The position numbers were made by a program, and so were the translations under genes. The notes beneath the pieces were generated by a model. It saw only the letters and a list, made by a program, of their open reading frames with translations, did no database searches and had not been told where the DNA came from. A stretch of 64,000 nt of DNA from NCBI GenBank assembly GCA_963974715.1, contig CAXBDK010000014.1, positions 1 to 64,000 of the forward strand. The letters are read 5' to 3'. This document shows, one piece after another, positions 17,383 to 25,583 of the stretch. This DNA is from Sediminicola sp963974715 (GTDB taxonomy: Bacteria; Bacteroidota; Bacteroidia; Flavobacteriales; Flavobacteriaceae). How positions within the stretch are numbered: the first letter of the stretch is position 1; every line of letters begins with the position of its first letter.

Positions 17383-17670
17383 ATGGACACTGAAAAGTCG
17401 GACGAATTTTACAAAAAGCTGAAGGCACAGCTGGAGGAGACCAGCAAATGGCCCTCGGTCTATCTCTACAAGTTTATCGTGCCCAGTAAGGGGAACGGTA
17501 TCCCGACCATACATGGCATATTCGATAATACGGGTGCGGTGATCGAATCCAAGCTATCCAAGAACGGTACGTATACCAGCCTCAGCATTACCGTGGACAT
17601 GGAAAACCCCGATGCCGTAATCGCCAAATACAGGGAAGTGGGAACCATAAAAGGGGTAATATCCCTATAA
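17383..17670 (+). CDS. DUF493 family protein (YbeD-like)
   Basis: This 95-residue small alpha/beta (ferredoxin-like) protein has FYKKLKAQLEETSKWPSVYLYKFIVPS, then SLSITVDMENPDAVIAKYREVGTIKGVISL, the standard DUF493 layout and length. Its function is not established. A TATATTTG box at 17362-17369 (matching TAnnTTTG) lies just upstream, but no well-spaced TTG is seen. It heads a plus-strand run with the DUF4290 gene and murA. Confidence 0.85.
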   Translation: MDTEKSDEFYKKLKAQLEETSKWPSVYLYKFIVPSKGNGIPTIHGIFDNTGAVIESKLSKNGTYTSLSITVDMENPDAVIAKYREVGTIKGVISL

Positions 17671-17758
17671 AATAGTATTTGTGCCATAATTTTGCTAATT
17701 TGCACCTTTATTGCAATACTTCACGTAGCACATAATAGTTTAAGCAAAATATTTTAGA

Positions 17759-18409
17759 TTGAATCTAGTAGAAAACATCGAGTACAATACTGAGCGTTCC
17801 AAGCTCATTATTCCCGAGTACGGCAGGCATTTCCAAAAAATGGTGGACCATGCGGTCTCCATACAGGACAAGGAGGAAAGGAACAAAGTGGCACAGGCCA
17901 TTATAAGTGTAATGGGAAACATTCAGCCGCATCTTAGGGATGTGCCCGATTTTCAACATAAACTTTGGGACCAGTTGTTCATTATGTCCGATTTTAAATT
18001 GGATGTGGAATCACCTTACCCCATTACCAGCAAGGAAGTACTGGAACAACGCCCCGAGCCGTTGGCCTACCCACAGAATTTTCCAAAATACCGCTTTTAT
18101 GGCAATAACATCAAAAGGATGATCGATGTGGCCGTAAAGTGGGAAAAGGGCGATATGAGGGATGGCCTGGAATACGCCATTGCCAACCATATGAAAAAAT
18201 GCTACCTGAACTGGAACAAGGATGTGGTGGACGATACGGCGATCTTTAAACACCTGTACGAGCTAAGTGACGGACAGATCGATCTACAGGGCGAGAACCT
18301 TACCGAGAGCGGCCAGTTCCTAAAGAACAGGGTTGCCAAGACCCCGAGGACCGTAACCCCCAAAAAGAACCAAAGAACCAATAATAACCGCGGCAAGAAA
18401 CGCTACTAA
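17759..18409 (+). CDS. DUF4290 family protein
   Basis: This 216-residue protein is specific to Bacteroidota. It begins NLVENIEYNTERSKLIIPEYGRHFQKMVDHAV, and FPKYRFYGNNIKRMIDVAVKWEKGDMRDGLEYAIANHMKKCYLNWNKD follows in mid-protein; both are typical DUF4290 blocks. The C-terminal 30 residues are a basic, Asn/Lys/Arg-rich tail that looks nucleic-acid binding. The start codon is TTG at 17759. It sits 14 bases before murA, a conserved arrangement in this group, which suggests a link to cell-envelope growth. No activity is known. Confidence 0.88.
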   Translation: MNLVENIEYNTERSKLIIPEYGRHFQKMVDHAVSIQDKEERNKVAQAIISVMGNIQPHLRDVPDFQHKLWDQLFIMSDFKLDVESPYPITSKEVLEQRPEPLAYPQNFPKYRFYGNNIKRMIDVAVKWEKGDMRDGLEYAIANHMKKCYLNWNKDVVDDTAIFKHLYELSDGQIDLQGENLTESGQFLKNRVAKTPRTVTPKKNQRTNNNRGKKRY

Positions 18410-18423
18410 TATTTCCTTTTTAC

Positions 18424-19731
18424 ATGGGAACATTTAAGATTGAAGGTGGTCACCAACTCCATGGGGAAATCATTCCACAGGGAGCAAAGAACGAGGCACT
18501 ACAGATTTTATGTGCGGTACTGCTCACCCCGGACGAAATTACCATCAACAACATTCCTGACATAGTGGATGTCAACAAACTCATCTCCCTTTTGGAAGAT
18601 TTGGGCGTAAAGATCCAAAAGAAAGGAAAAGGCTCCTACATCTTCAAGGCGGACGATATCAATCTCCAATACCTGCAATCGGAACAATTTAAGGAGGATG
18701 GCCGCGGTCTACGTGGTTCCATCATGCTCGTTGGCCCTTTGTTGGCTCGTTTCGGTAAGGGGTACATACCAAAACCTGGGGGGGATAAAATCGGTAGAAG
18801 ACGGTTGGATACCCATTTTGAGGGACTTATAAAATTAGGGGCAAAGTTCCGCTATAACAAGGAGGAACTTTTCTATGGCGTAGAAGCCAAAAAATTAAAG
18901 GGCACCTATATGCTCTTGGACGAGGCCTCCGTAACGGGAACCGCCAATATTCTGATGGCGGCCGTCCTTGCGGAAGGGGATACCACCATTTATAATGCCG
19001 CCTGTGAACCTTATTTACAGCAATTGTGCAAAATGCTCAATAGAATGGGGGCAAAGATTACCGGGGTAGGATCCAATCTCTTAAAGATAGAAGGGGTCAA
19101 GAAACTGGGGGGCACGGAACATACCATGCTTCCCGATATGATCGAAATCGGTAGTTGGATCGGCCTTGCAGCCATGACCCGCAGCGAGCTCACCATCAAA
19201 AACGTCAGTTGGGACGATTTGGGGCAGATACCAACGGTTTTCAGGAAACTGGGAATTACACTGGAAAAGAAAGGGGACGATATTTTTATTCCCGCACATA
19301 AGGACGGTTATAAGATACAGAATTATATAGATGGGTCCATTCTGACCATTTCCGATGCCCCATGGCCGGGACTTACCCCCGACCTTCTGAGCATTATCCT
19401 GGTAATGGCCACCCAAGCCCAGGGAGAAGTGTTGATCCATCAAAAAATGTTCGAAAGTCGTTTGTTCTTTGTGGACAAACTAATAGATATGGGGGCAAAG
19501 ATCATTCTCTGCGATCCCCATAGGGCCACCATTATAGGTCATGATTTTAAGTCCACCCTAAAGGCCACCACAATGGTCTCACCGGATATTAGGGCAGGGG
19601 TTTCGCTATTGATCGCGGCATTATCCGCAAAGGGTACCTCTACCATACACAATATTGAACAGATAGATAGGGGCTATGAAAATATAGATGAGCGTTTACG
19701 GGCCATTGGCGCCCATATCGTTCGGGTATGA
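18424..19731 (+). CDS. murA: UDP-N-acetylglucosamine 1-carboxyvinyltransferase, Asp in the active-site loop
   Basis: This 435-residue enzyme catalyses the first committed step of peptidoglycan synthesis (enolpyruvyl transfer from PEP to UDP-GlcNAc). The substrate-binding pair Lys22-Asn23 is in GAKNEAL. The loop that carries the catalytic Cys in Escherichia coli reads KPGGDKIGRRRLDTHFEGL here, with Asp121 (codon 18784-18786, GAT) in place of Cys115. This change is known to leave the enzyme active and fosfomycin-resistant in other bacteria. Other motifs (GTANILMAAVLAEG, ISDAPWPGLTPDL, RGYENIDERL) are intact. A terminator follows. It is the last gene of the DUF493-DUF4290-murA run. Confidence 0.97.
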   Translation: MGTFKIEGGHQLHGEIIPQGAKNEALQILCAVLLTPDEITINNIPDIVDVNKLISLLEDLGVKIQKKGKGSYIFKADDINLQYLQSEQFKEDGRGLRGSIMLVGPLLARFGKGYIPKPGGDKIGRRRLDTHFEGLIKLGAKFRYNKEELFYGVEAKKLKGTYMLLDEASVTGTANILMAAVLAEGDTTIYNAACEPYLQQLCKMLNRMGAKITGVGSNLLKIEGVKKLGGTEHTMLPDMIEIGSWIGLAAMTRSELTIKNVSWDDLGQIPTVFRKLGITLEKKGDDIFIPAHKDGYKIQNYIDGSILTISDAPWPGLTPDLLSIILVMATQAQGEVLIHQKMFESRLFFVDKLIDMGAKIILCDPHRATIIGHDFKSTLKATTMVSPDIRAGVSLLIAALSAKGTSTIHNIEQIDRGYENIDERLRAIGAHIVRV

Positions 19732-19749
19732 TCTTCCTTTACAGCAAAT

Positions 19750-19779
19750 AAAAGGCAACCGATGAGGTTGCTTTTTTTG
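19750..19779 (+). terminator. Terminator of murA
   Basis: GCAACC and GGTTGC pair around GATGA, extended by A/T pairs, followed by seven T. It lies 19 bases after the murA stop. Confidence 0.85.
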
Positions 19780-19800
19780 TTTTCTAGGTTATCGTTATCA

Positions 19801-19905
19801 AGTTATGTCGCAGCGGAGCTGCTTAGTTATGGAGTTATGTCGCGGCCCTCGCCGCTAAGTTATGAAGTTATGTTGCGGCTCCCGCCGCTAGGTTATGAAG
19901 TTATA
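19801..19905 (+). repeat. Three 32-33 bp tandem hairpin repeats
   Basis: Units at 19801-19832, 19833-19865 and 19866-19898 all start AGTTATGT, end AGTTATG or GGTTATG plus a base, and carry a central hairpin; a partial fourth (AGTTATAG) follows. The hairpin arms are GCAGC/GCTGC in unit 1 and GCGGC/GCCGC in units 2 and 3. The base pair thus changed on both sides together, while loops (GGA, CCTC, TCCC) changed freely. Such covariation suggests that the structure matters. Confidence 0.8.
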
Positions 19906-19977
19906 GATTCCAATTTAACCGAGATATCCTGTGAGGTTACGTTGTTATGTTAAGTGAGAACTGTACCAAACCCAATT

Positions 19978-20259
19978 ATGCCTTACATCCCATTGGAAGA
20001 ACATATGCCCGGAATTACGGGACTTTTGGAATATCGACGTGATTCCGCGGAACCCATTCGTGAGCTCACCCAAATATTGTTAAGAGGACCTTCATCACTT
20101 TTGGAGGCTGAACGGGAGCTTGTTGCGTCCATTGTTTCCTATGACAATTTGATCGGTTATTCGAATGCTGATAATACTTCGCCACTAAGGCGGGTAAAGG
20201 CATATCAGGAATTTTGGCACAGTTGGCGAACCTTTCATCCGTCTACGGAAAAGAAATAG
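19978..20259 (+). pseudogene. Truncated AhpD-like (carboxymuconolactone decarboxylase family) gene
   Basis: The first 55 residues (MPYIPLEEHMPGITGLLEYRRDS, PIRELTQILLRGPSSLLEAERELVASIVSY) match the start of AhpD-like peroxidase-related proteins, which normally continue with a CxxC and a His of the active site. Here the match stops near 20143 and the frame runs on with unrelated sequence (DNLIGYSNADNTSPLRR) to a stop at 20259. The catalytic CxxC is absent, so the product cannot be an active peroxidase. In another frame 20199-20283 reads GISGILAQLANLSSVYGKEI, possibly the tail of a second lost gene. The relic lies directly after the hairpin repeats. Confidence 0.65.
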
Positions 20260-20302
20260 AAAGTTCCATTGATAAAATCGATTAGTATTGATGATTGTTA
20301 GT

Positions 20303-20713
20303 TTAAAGCTGAACAAGCAGGCCCCAAAGAAAAACCGCCGTCCATAAAAATGTCCTGATACGGTTAAGGGATACCAACCGTTTCGCACTATGTATGGGAT
20401 CTACCCCTAAGGACAGCTCCCTGTGCAGGGGCACGAACTTCATAAAGGTAATGCCCCAGATCACTACAAGTAACATAAAACTGCCAACCGTATATAAACC
20501 GGGGCCATAGAACAATTGTAGAAAGGCCACAAAAAGTTGTAGACACATTAAGGGCATTACCAAATATGAAATACGTTTGGTATAGGAGCTGTGCCATGAA
20601 AGCAAATTCTCTTTTGAATAGGACAGAAACCCGGGATATACCACTAATTGGACCATCCAGATCAGGACCAAAAGCCCTGAATCCAATAAAAGTCGCAGTT
20701 TTTCCAAAAGCAT
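20303..20713 (-). CDS. Four-helix integral membrane protein of unknown function
   Basis: This 136-residue protein has four predicted membrane spans: about residues 8-29 (LLDSGLLVLIWMVQLVVYPGF), 49-70 (ISYLVMPLMCLQLFVAFLQLF), 75-92 (LYTVGSFMLLVVIWGITF) and 118-136. Conserved-looking polar residues are YPGF, W-H-SSYTKRISY and FVPLHREL near the membrane faces. I do not recognise the family; it resembles short uncharacterised membrane proteins of Flavobacteriia. Its ATG overlaps the pirin stop by one base (TAATG), so the two are co-translated. Confidence 0.75.
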   Translation of the reverse strand: MLLEKLRLLLDSGLLVLIWMVQLVVYPGFLSYSKENLLSWHSSYTKRISYLVMPLMCLQLFVAFLQLFYGPGLYTVGSFMLLVVIWGITFMKFVPLHRELSLGVDPIHSAKRLVSLNRIRTFLWTAVFLWGLLVQL

Positions 20714-21711
20714 TATTTTTCTGTTAAGGTACCATCGGGGAATTTGGCGAACCGTCCCTGTTCCCTAGGGTGTACATGGTCGGGAGTGGGCCATGGCCAT
20801 CCCCCAAATTCTGTTTCCCTATATTCACGCATTGCCTGTTCGATCTCATTTTGGGTGTTCATTACAAAAGGTCCGTACTTGGCAACAGGTTCCGAGATGG
20901 GCCGCCCCTGTAACAACAAAAGGTGGGCTTCCACATTGCCATTGGCCAAGGTGGCATCTTCTGTGGACACAAGCGCTGCGCCTTGGCCCTTCCTTATGGT
21001 TTCGTTACCTATTGCCACATCCGATCCACCATACAGGTAAAGGGAGCGGTTTACGACATCCTTGGACTGGGGAAGTATCAATTTGCTACGGGGATCCATT
21101 TTTATGAGCCATATGGCCACTTCGTTAATGGGGTCCGCTGCCCAGGAATCGGGTGCCGGGGCCGGGGCTTCCCGTTCAGCAAAGGTGCCGGCGACCAATT
21201 TGACCGTAACGCCTTCCGTTTCCACGACGGGTATGTCCTCGTTCCAAAGCATGGAAAAATGGGGGGCTACCAATTTATTGACCTTGGGAAGGTTCAACCA
21301 TATCTGGAATAGTTCCAAGGTATTTTTCTGTCCCGTCTCCAGTAAAGGGAACATCTCAGCGTGCTGCACCCCTTTTCCGGCCGTCATCCACTGTACGTCA
21401 CCCTCCCCAAAACGACCTGCAGCCCCTAAGGAGTCGGAATGGTCACAATAGCCCGTATTCGCTATGGTGACGGTTTCAAATCCTCGATGGGGATGATATG
21501 GAAATCCGGGTACCTTTTTGCCATGGTACATACTCCATCCATCCTTGCCCGTAAAATCATTGCCCAGATTCCTCCCGGCCAAGGAAGTGGCAGGTCCCAT
21601 ATCCTCGTTCCCCTCCGGAAAATGGTCCAGATTGTGCACGCAGAACAGAAAAGGGTCCTGGGTGGGCCACGGAAAACCGAGGGGGAATATTCTTTTAACC
21701 GAGTCTGTCAT
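20713..21711 (-). CDS. Pirin family protein
   Basis: This 332-residue bicupin has an N-terminal metal-binding cupin with PYHPHRGFETVTI and GAGRFGEGDVQWMTAGKGVQHAEMFP, where His-His-His-Glu bind the metal. The C-terminal pirin domain has SLYLYGGSDVAIGNETIRKGQGAAL and GRPISEPVAKYGPFVMNTQNEIEQAM. Pirins range from quercetinase activity to redox regulation; which applies here is unclear. Length is normal. It precedes the four-helix membrane protein with a one-base overlap. Confidence 0.92.
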   Translation of the reverse strand: MTDSVKRIFPLGFPWPTQDPFLFCVHNLDHFPEGNEDMGPATSLAGRNLGNDFTGKDGWSMYHGKKVPGFPYHPHRGFETVTIANTGYCDHSDSLGAAGRFGEGDVQWMTAGKGVQHAEMFPLLETGQKNTLELFQIWLNLPKVNKLVAPHFSMLWNEDIPVVETEGVTVKLVAGTFAEREAPAPAPDSWAADPINEVAIWLIKMDPRSKLILPQSKDVVNRSLYLYGGSDVAIGNETIRKGQGAALVSTEDATLANGNVEAHLLLLQGRPISEPVAKYGPFVMNTQNEIEQAMREYRETEFGGWPWPTPDHVHPREQGRFAKFPDGTLTEK

Positions 21712-21806
21712 GTCCGTTTTATTTTTGAAAGAATTACATCCCGTTCAATGGGCCTTATTTCCGATGCTCTGCGTCGGGGCGGATTAGATTTTTTCTTTTG
21801 AATATC

Positions 21807-21959
21807 TTATTTATTTGCCTTTGGATAGTTGATTCTCCATTTTTTCGAGCCGAACTTATATCCCTCCCAAGCTGTTGGGGCCGCAATTTCCACCATTTGA
21901 TCCATCCCATACCGCTCCATAAGTTCGGAGGCTGCTATAGGGGACCGATCATAGATCTT
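21807..21959 (-). pseudogene. Coding relic continuing in frame past the VOC stop codon
   Basis: After the TGA of the VOC gene (21960-21962) the same frame stays open for 50 codons: KIYDRSPIAASELMERYG, then MDQMVEIAAPTAWEGYKFG and SKKWRINYPKANK, ending TAA at 21807-21809. The composition looks like a real protein C-terminus, but I do not recognise it and it has no likely start upstream. It may be the tail of a gene whose front was deleted, or a read-through extension of the VOC protein. The first is more likely because VOC domains normally end where this one does. Confidence 0.4.
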
Positions 21960-22403
21960 TCAATGTTTTGCATCGTTCACCTCTATCCAATAACCTTCGG
22001 GATCCTTTAGGTAGATCTGGCGAACCCCATCCGCCCGTACCGTTACGGCATTTTGTTCTCCCGGCCAATCTTCATAGGATATTTTCCATTTGTTGAGATT
22101 TTCTATAAAGCCGTCCAATTTCTGGGTAGAAAGGCAAAGGTGCATGGATTTATGTTTTTTCATATGCACCGTATCCTTCTGGATCAAATGCAACTGAGAG
22201 TTGCCCTGTAGTACGAACCACCGAAATCCTGGGGAATTGCTCGGATGTGGTATTTCCTTTAACTTCAACACTTTTTCATAGAAATCCCCGCTTTTTTGAA
22301 GATCGTTCACGATAAGGGAAGAGTGGTCTATACCGAAATTAAAATCTTGGGCGGTCAAGAAATTCAGGCATCCACAAAGGGCCAATAAGGGAAAAAATTT
22401 CAT
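21960..22403 (-). CDS. Secreted VOC (glyoxalase-fold) protein
   Basis: This protein of about 147 residues starts at ATG 22403 (MKFFPLLALCGCLNFLTAQ), which gives a clean signal peptide; an ATG at 22430 adds nine residues before it. The mature part is one VOC module: FGIDHSSLIVNDLQKSGDFYEKVLKLKEIP, then MHLCLSTQKLDGFIENL, then GVRQIYLKDPEGYWIEVND. His, His and Glu at the usual metal positions are kept. Periplasmic VOC proteins are common in Flavobacteriia and mostly uncharacterised. An inverted repeat 40-65 bases upstream may regulate it. Confidence 0.82.
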   Translation of the reverse strand: MKFFPLLALCGCLNFLTAQDFNFGIDHSSLIVNDLQKSGDFYEKVLKLKEIPHPSNSPGFRWFVLQGNSQLHLIQKDTVHMKKHKSMHLCLSTQKLDGFIENLNKWKISYEDWPGEQNAVTVRADGVRQIYLKDPEGYWIEVNDAKH

Positions 22404-22442
22404 AATATAAGTATCGTTTAAGGCGTACAAGATACTTAAAGT

Positions 22443-22468
22443 ACCTATTTAATTTTCATTAAATAGGT
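22443..22468. promoter_or_regulatory. 10-bp perfect inverted repeat upstream of the VOC gene
   Basis: ACCTATTTAA (22443-22452) and TTAAATAGGT (22459-22468) are exact inverted copies with a 6-base spacer. It sits 40 bases before the VOC start and could be an operator or a short hairpin; a T-rich stretch follows on the plus strand. Confidence 0.5.
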
Positions 22469-22783
22469 CTTATTTTTTTGGATACTTTACATCAAGAATA
22501 AAAAAGCTTTCCCCTTTGCCGGTACTGTTTGCCGCCCATTGGGAGAGGATTTTTATTCCAAAAGTCCATGGCTACAGGGACTTGCCCCAATCCTTGATCC
22601 TTTGAAATGAAAGGTGGGTCCACAAGGTCGGAGCATACTAAATCTCGATTATCGGGTAAATCTCCCTTAGTGGATCAACATTAAAGGCATCCAACTTCTT
22701 TTTTTTGTTAAATTTAATGATTACATGATATTGGGGCAACATCCATAAGGTAGTATTGCCCTAGTTAAAAATAAATCCCTCTG
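22469..22783. other. Intergenic region with weak coding-like fragments
   Basis: No intact gene is present. On the minus strand one frame stays open for about 60 codons (about 22497-22679; DLVDPPFISKDQGLGQVPVAMD) and another ends FFILDVKYPKK. Both are too short and unanchored to call. The region may hold degraded gene remnants, as seen elsewhere between 19.8 and 28 kb. Confidence 0.3.
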
Positions 22784-24631
22784 ATGAAACAGTACTTTCC
22801 CTTTACCTTTCCCAAAATCTGGTTTTTTACCTGCAAGACCTATTCAATATTGTTATGGCTACTGCTTTGCTGCCAATGGGCCATAGGGCAGGAGGGAGGG
22901 GGACCATGGATACACTCCCATAACGATTACCATCAGAATATACCGTTCTGGAAAGCGTTTTCAAGCGGACTGAACACTATAGAGGCGGATATTCACTTGG
23001 TAAAAGGAACGTTATACGTAGCCCATGACCGGAACGAGATTCTGGAAGATCGCACCTTGGAAACGTTGTACTTGGAGCCCATGGTCACGGCATTGGAAAG
23101 GGGATTTGGGAAACAGGCAGTCATAAACCTGATGGTCGATATTAAATCGGATGCCGTTCCCAGTCTAAATTCGCTTGTTCAGCTTTTGAAGCGGTACCCA
23201 AAAATAATCAACAGCGATCGGTATCGGATCATTGTTTCCGGCAGTAGGCCCGATGCCAATACCTATCACAGCTACCCGGATTTTATATATTTTGACCATC
23301 AGCAGCTCGATAACCCAATGGATGCCAAGGATTGGGAACGTGTTGCAATGGTAAGTCTGCCATTTGGGGCCTACTCCGAATGGAACGGCAAGGGAAGGCT
23401 GACACATACGGACCTTGACAAGGTAAAGGAAACGATCGCCAAGGCCAAACAATTAAAAAGACCGTTCCGTTTTTGGGGCACGCCCGATTCCAAAACGGCC
23501 TGGAGGACCTTTGTGGAACTTGGGATGGACGTAATCAATACGGATAGGCCCTTTGAATGTGCTTCCTATTTGGAAACACTTTCCGAACAGAAGGTGCGAA
23601 ATCAGATCGTTTCCGAAATATACCGTCCCACCTTTAAGAACGATGGAGGTAACGGTCCCGTAAGAAATGTAGTGCTGATGATCGGGGACGGCAATGGTCT
23701 GACACAGATATCCGCAGCGGTTTTGGCAAACAAAGGAGCGCTTACCCTTACACAATTAAAGAGTATGGGCCTGGCAAAGACGCAATCGGCCGATGATTTT
23801 ACCACGGATTCGGCAGCGGCGGGCACCGCCCTTTCAACCGGTGTCAAGACAAATAACAGGGCAATAGGAACGGATACGGCGCTAAGGTCCATTCCAAATA
23901 GTATGGAACGATTGAAGGAGTGGAACTTTCGAACGGGCTGCATCACAACGGATGAAATAACAGGGGCCACGCCTTCGGCATTTTACGCCCATCGCATAGA
24001 TCGTTCGGAAACCTCGGGCATTGCCGAAGATCTCCTGAAGAGCGAGCTAGATCTTTTTATGGGCGGAGGATCTTCCCAATTTGTGGCAACGGCCCTTGAG
24101 GATCGGTTTAACATCTTCCATTCCCTGGATGCCGCAACGGCCGCAAACGAAGAGGAAAGGGTAGGGGTCTTTTTCGCTACGGGCGGTGTGCCATCGGTTT
24201 TGGACGGCAGGGGCAACCTACTTGCAGAGGCCACAAAATGGGGCCTACAATTTCTAGGGTCCAAGAAAGATCCATTTTTTCTAATGGTGGAAGCCGCCCA
24301 GATAGATAGTTTTGGCCACGCCAACAACACTGCCGGTGTCATTGCCGAAACGATCGATTTTGACAGGGCCATTGCCGAAGCGATCGCTTTTGCCGACAAG
24401 GACGGGGAGACCTTGGTGATCATCACGGCCGACCATGAGACGGGTGGATTTTCCATTCCCAGTGGGGATAGTTCCTCAGCGACTGTTGAAGGTGCCTTTT
24501 TTAGTGATGACCATACTGCGGTAATGGTGCCCGTATTTGCCTATGGCCCCCAGAGCGACAAGTTTATGGGCGTTTATGAAAACACTGCCATTTTTCAGAA
24601 GATCATGGAATGTTTAAAGAGGGGGCAATAG
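22784..24631 (+). CDS. Phosphodiesterase-like domain fused to alkaline phosphatase
   Basis: This 615-residue secreted fusion has a signal region ending QWAIGQ. Residues 40-280 form a PLC-like/glycerophosphodiesterase-like TIM barrel: HSHNDYHQNIPF, IEADIHLV with Glu67 and Asp69, YVAHDRNEI with His81, MVDIKSD, and WGTPDSKTAW. Residues 290-612 form an alkaline phosphatase: LMIGDGNGLTQISAA with metal ligand Asp302, TTDSAAAGTALSTG with nucleophile Ser343, ETSGIAEDLL, VEAAQIDSFGHANN and IITADHETGGF. The two halves could first cut a phosphodiester and then release phosphate. The fusion is known in Bacteroidota, but its true substrate is not clear. It stands alone, without neighbours of related function. 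Confidence 0.9.
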   Translation: MKQYFPFTFPKIWFFTCKTYSILLWLLLCCQWAIGQEGGGPWIHSHNDYHQNIPFWKAFSSGLNTIEADIHLVKGTLYVAHDRNEILEDRTLETLYLEPMVTALERGFGKQAVINLMVDIKSDAVPSLNSLVQLLKRYPKIINSDRYRIIVSGSRPDANTYHSYPDFIYFDHQQLDNPMDAKDWERVAMVSLPFGAYSEWNGKGRLTHTDLDKVKETIAKAKQLKRPFRFWGTPDSKTAWRTFVELGMDVINTDRPFECASYLETLSEQKVRNQIVSEIYRPTFKNDGGNGPVRNVVLMIGDGNGLTQISAAVLANKGALTLTQLKSMGLAKTQSADDFTTDSAAAGTALSTGVKTNNRAIGTDTALRSIPNSMERLKEWNFRTGCITTDEITGATPSAFYAHRIDRSETSGIAEDLLKSELDLFMGGGSSQFVATALEDRFNIFHSLDAATAANEEERVGVFFATGGVPSVLDGRGNLLAEATKWGLQFLGSKKDPFFLMVEAAQIDSFGHANNTAGVIAETIDFDRAIAEAIAFADKDGETLVIITADHETGGFSIPSGDSSSATVEGAFFSDDHTAVMVPVFAYGPQSDKFMGVYENTAIFQKIMECLKRGQ

Positions 24632-24682
24632 CGACAGGGTATCCCATGGAAATGGTCCATTCCAGAATATGGGAATACCATT

Positions 24683-25129
24683 TTATTTAATTCGCCACTC
24701 TGAAGATACCGTGCTGTTCTTGTGCCAATGTCTTTCCATTTTCACATATTCCAGCCCATTTTTATGGAAGGGAAGGGAAGTCGGCGCAAAACCCAGGCGT
24801 TCGTAAAATCCCATCTTGTCCTTTCTTGCATCGCACCAAAGGCTAGCTACGGTCGGATGCTCCGATATAATGGAAAAAAGTTTTAATAGGAGCGCAGTGG
24901 CATGGCCTTTTCCCTGTTCCGACCGTTCGGTGGCCAATTTCCGGAACTGTGCGCTATCCCCGTTCATAAAAAGGGAAACTACGGAAACCAAACCCTCCCC
25001 GTTATGGAGTCCCAAATGGATCCCACGTTGGTCCTCGGGAAGCTGTACGAACGCTACAGGTCTATCGGGCCACATTACCCTATGACGTAAGGACCATGTT
25101 TCGGGAGCAGTTATGTATTTTATTTCCAT
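24683..25129 (-). CDS. GNAT family N-acetyltransferase
   Basis: This 148-residue protein starts at ATG 25129 (MEIKYITAPETWSLRHRVMWPDRP); a longer frame to 25219 would enter the DUF486 gene. The acetyl-CoA-binding core is visible: FRKLATERSEQGKGHATALLLKLFSII (motif A, QGKGHA), then SLWCDARKDKMGFYERLGFAP. The ending (FHKNGLEYVKMERHW) fits the YitI-like subgroup. The substrate is unknown. Confidence 0.85.
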   Translation of the reverse strand: MEIKYITAPETWSLRHRVMWPDRPVAFVQLPEDQRGIHLGLHNGEGLVSVVSLFMNGDSAQFRKLATERSEQGKGHATALLLKLFSIISEHPTVASLWCDARKDKMGFYERLGFAPTSLPFHKNGLEYVKMERHWHKNSTVSSEWRIK

Positions 25130-25166
25130 TGTTATGGGAGCGACCAGATTTTTATTTGGTATGGTT

Positions 25167-25535
25167 CTATTTTTTAAAAATAAAATAAACGGCCAGCACC
25201 AAAAAGACAAAGCCCACAAAATGGTTCCATTTAAATGATTCCCCTTTAAAGGCGAGCAAGGTAAAAATGGTAAACACCACCAGGGTAATGACCTCCTGAA
25301 TCACTTTTAGCTCCCATAGGGTAAAGGGCCCGCCATTGCCCTTATAACCGATCCGGTTTGCCGGAACCTGGAAAAAATACTCGAACAGTGCAATTCCCCA
25401 ACTGATCAGGACAATGGCAATAAGGCCCAACTTTTGGAACCATTTAAATTCCGCAAATTTAAGATGGCCATACCAGGCCAAGGTCATAAAGGTATTGGAA
25501 AGCACCAATAACAGAATGGTGACAAAGGATTTCAT
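25167..25535 (-). CDS. DUF486 family membrane protein (SMR-like)
   Basis: This 122-residue protein with four membrane spans reads TILLLVLSNTFMTLAWYGHLKF, LIAIVLISWGIALFEYFFQVPANRIGY, GPFTLWELKVIQEVITLVVFTIF and NHFVGFVFLVLAVYFIFKK. The W-YGHLKF, WGIALFEYxxQVPANRIGY and LKxxQE blocks are diagnostic of DUF486, a relative of small multidrug-resistance transporters. The transported compound is not known. It has its own start 38 bases before the acetyltransferase start on the same strand. Confidence 0.9.
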   Translation of the reverse strand: MKSFVTILLLVLSNTFMTLAWYGHLKFAEFKWFQKLGLIAIVLISWGIALFEYFFQVPANRIGYKGNGGPFTLWELKVIQEVITLVVFTIFTLLAFKGESFKWNHFVGFVFLVLAVYFIFKK

Positions 25536-25583
25536 GTGCTATAAAAGACTTTTTGGTTAAAGTAAACGAAGTAAGGTGGTTTT

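Noticed and set aside
17296..17514. N-terminal extension of the NadR-like ATPase
   Set aside because: It would overlap the divergent DUF493 gene, carries no ATPase sequence, and the P-loop protein is complete from the TTG at 17295.
22497..22679. Minus-strand fragment STKGDLPDNRDLVCSDLVDP and on
   Set aside because: About 60 codons without start or recognisable domain; an overlapping frame looks equally open, so coding status cannot be supported.
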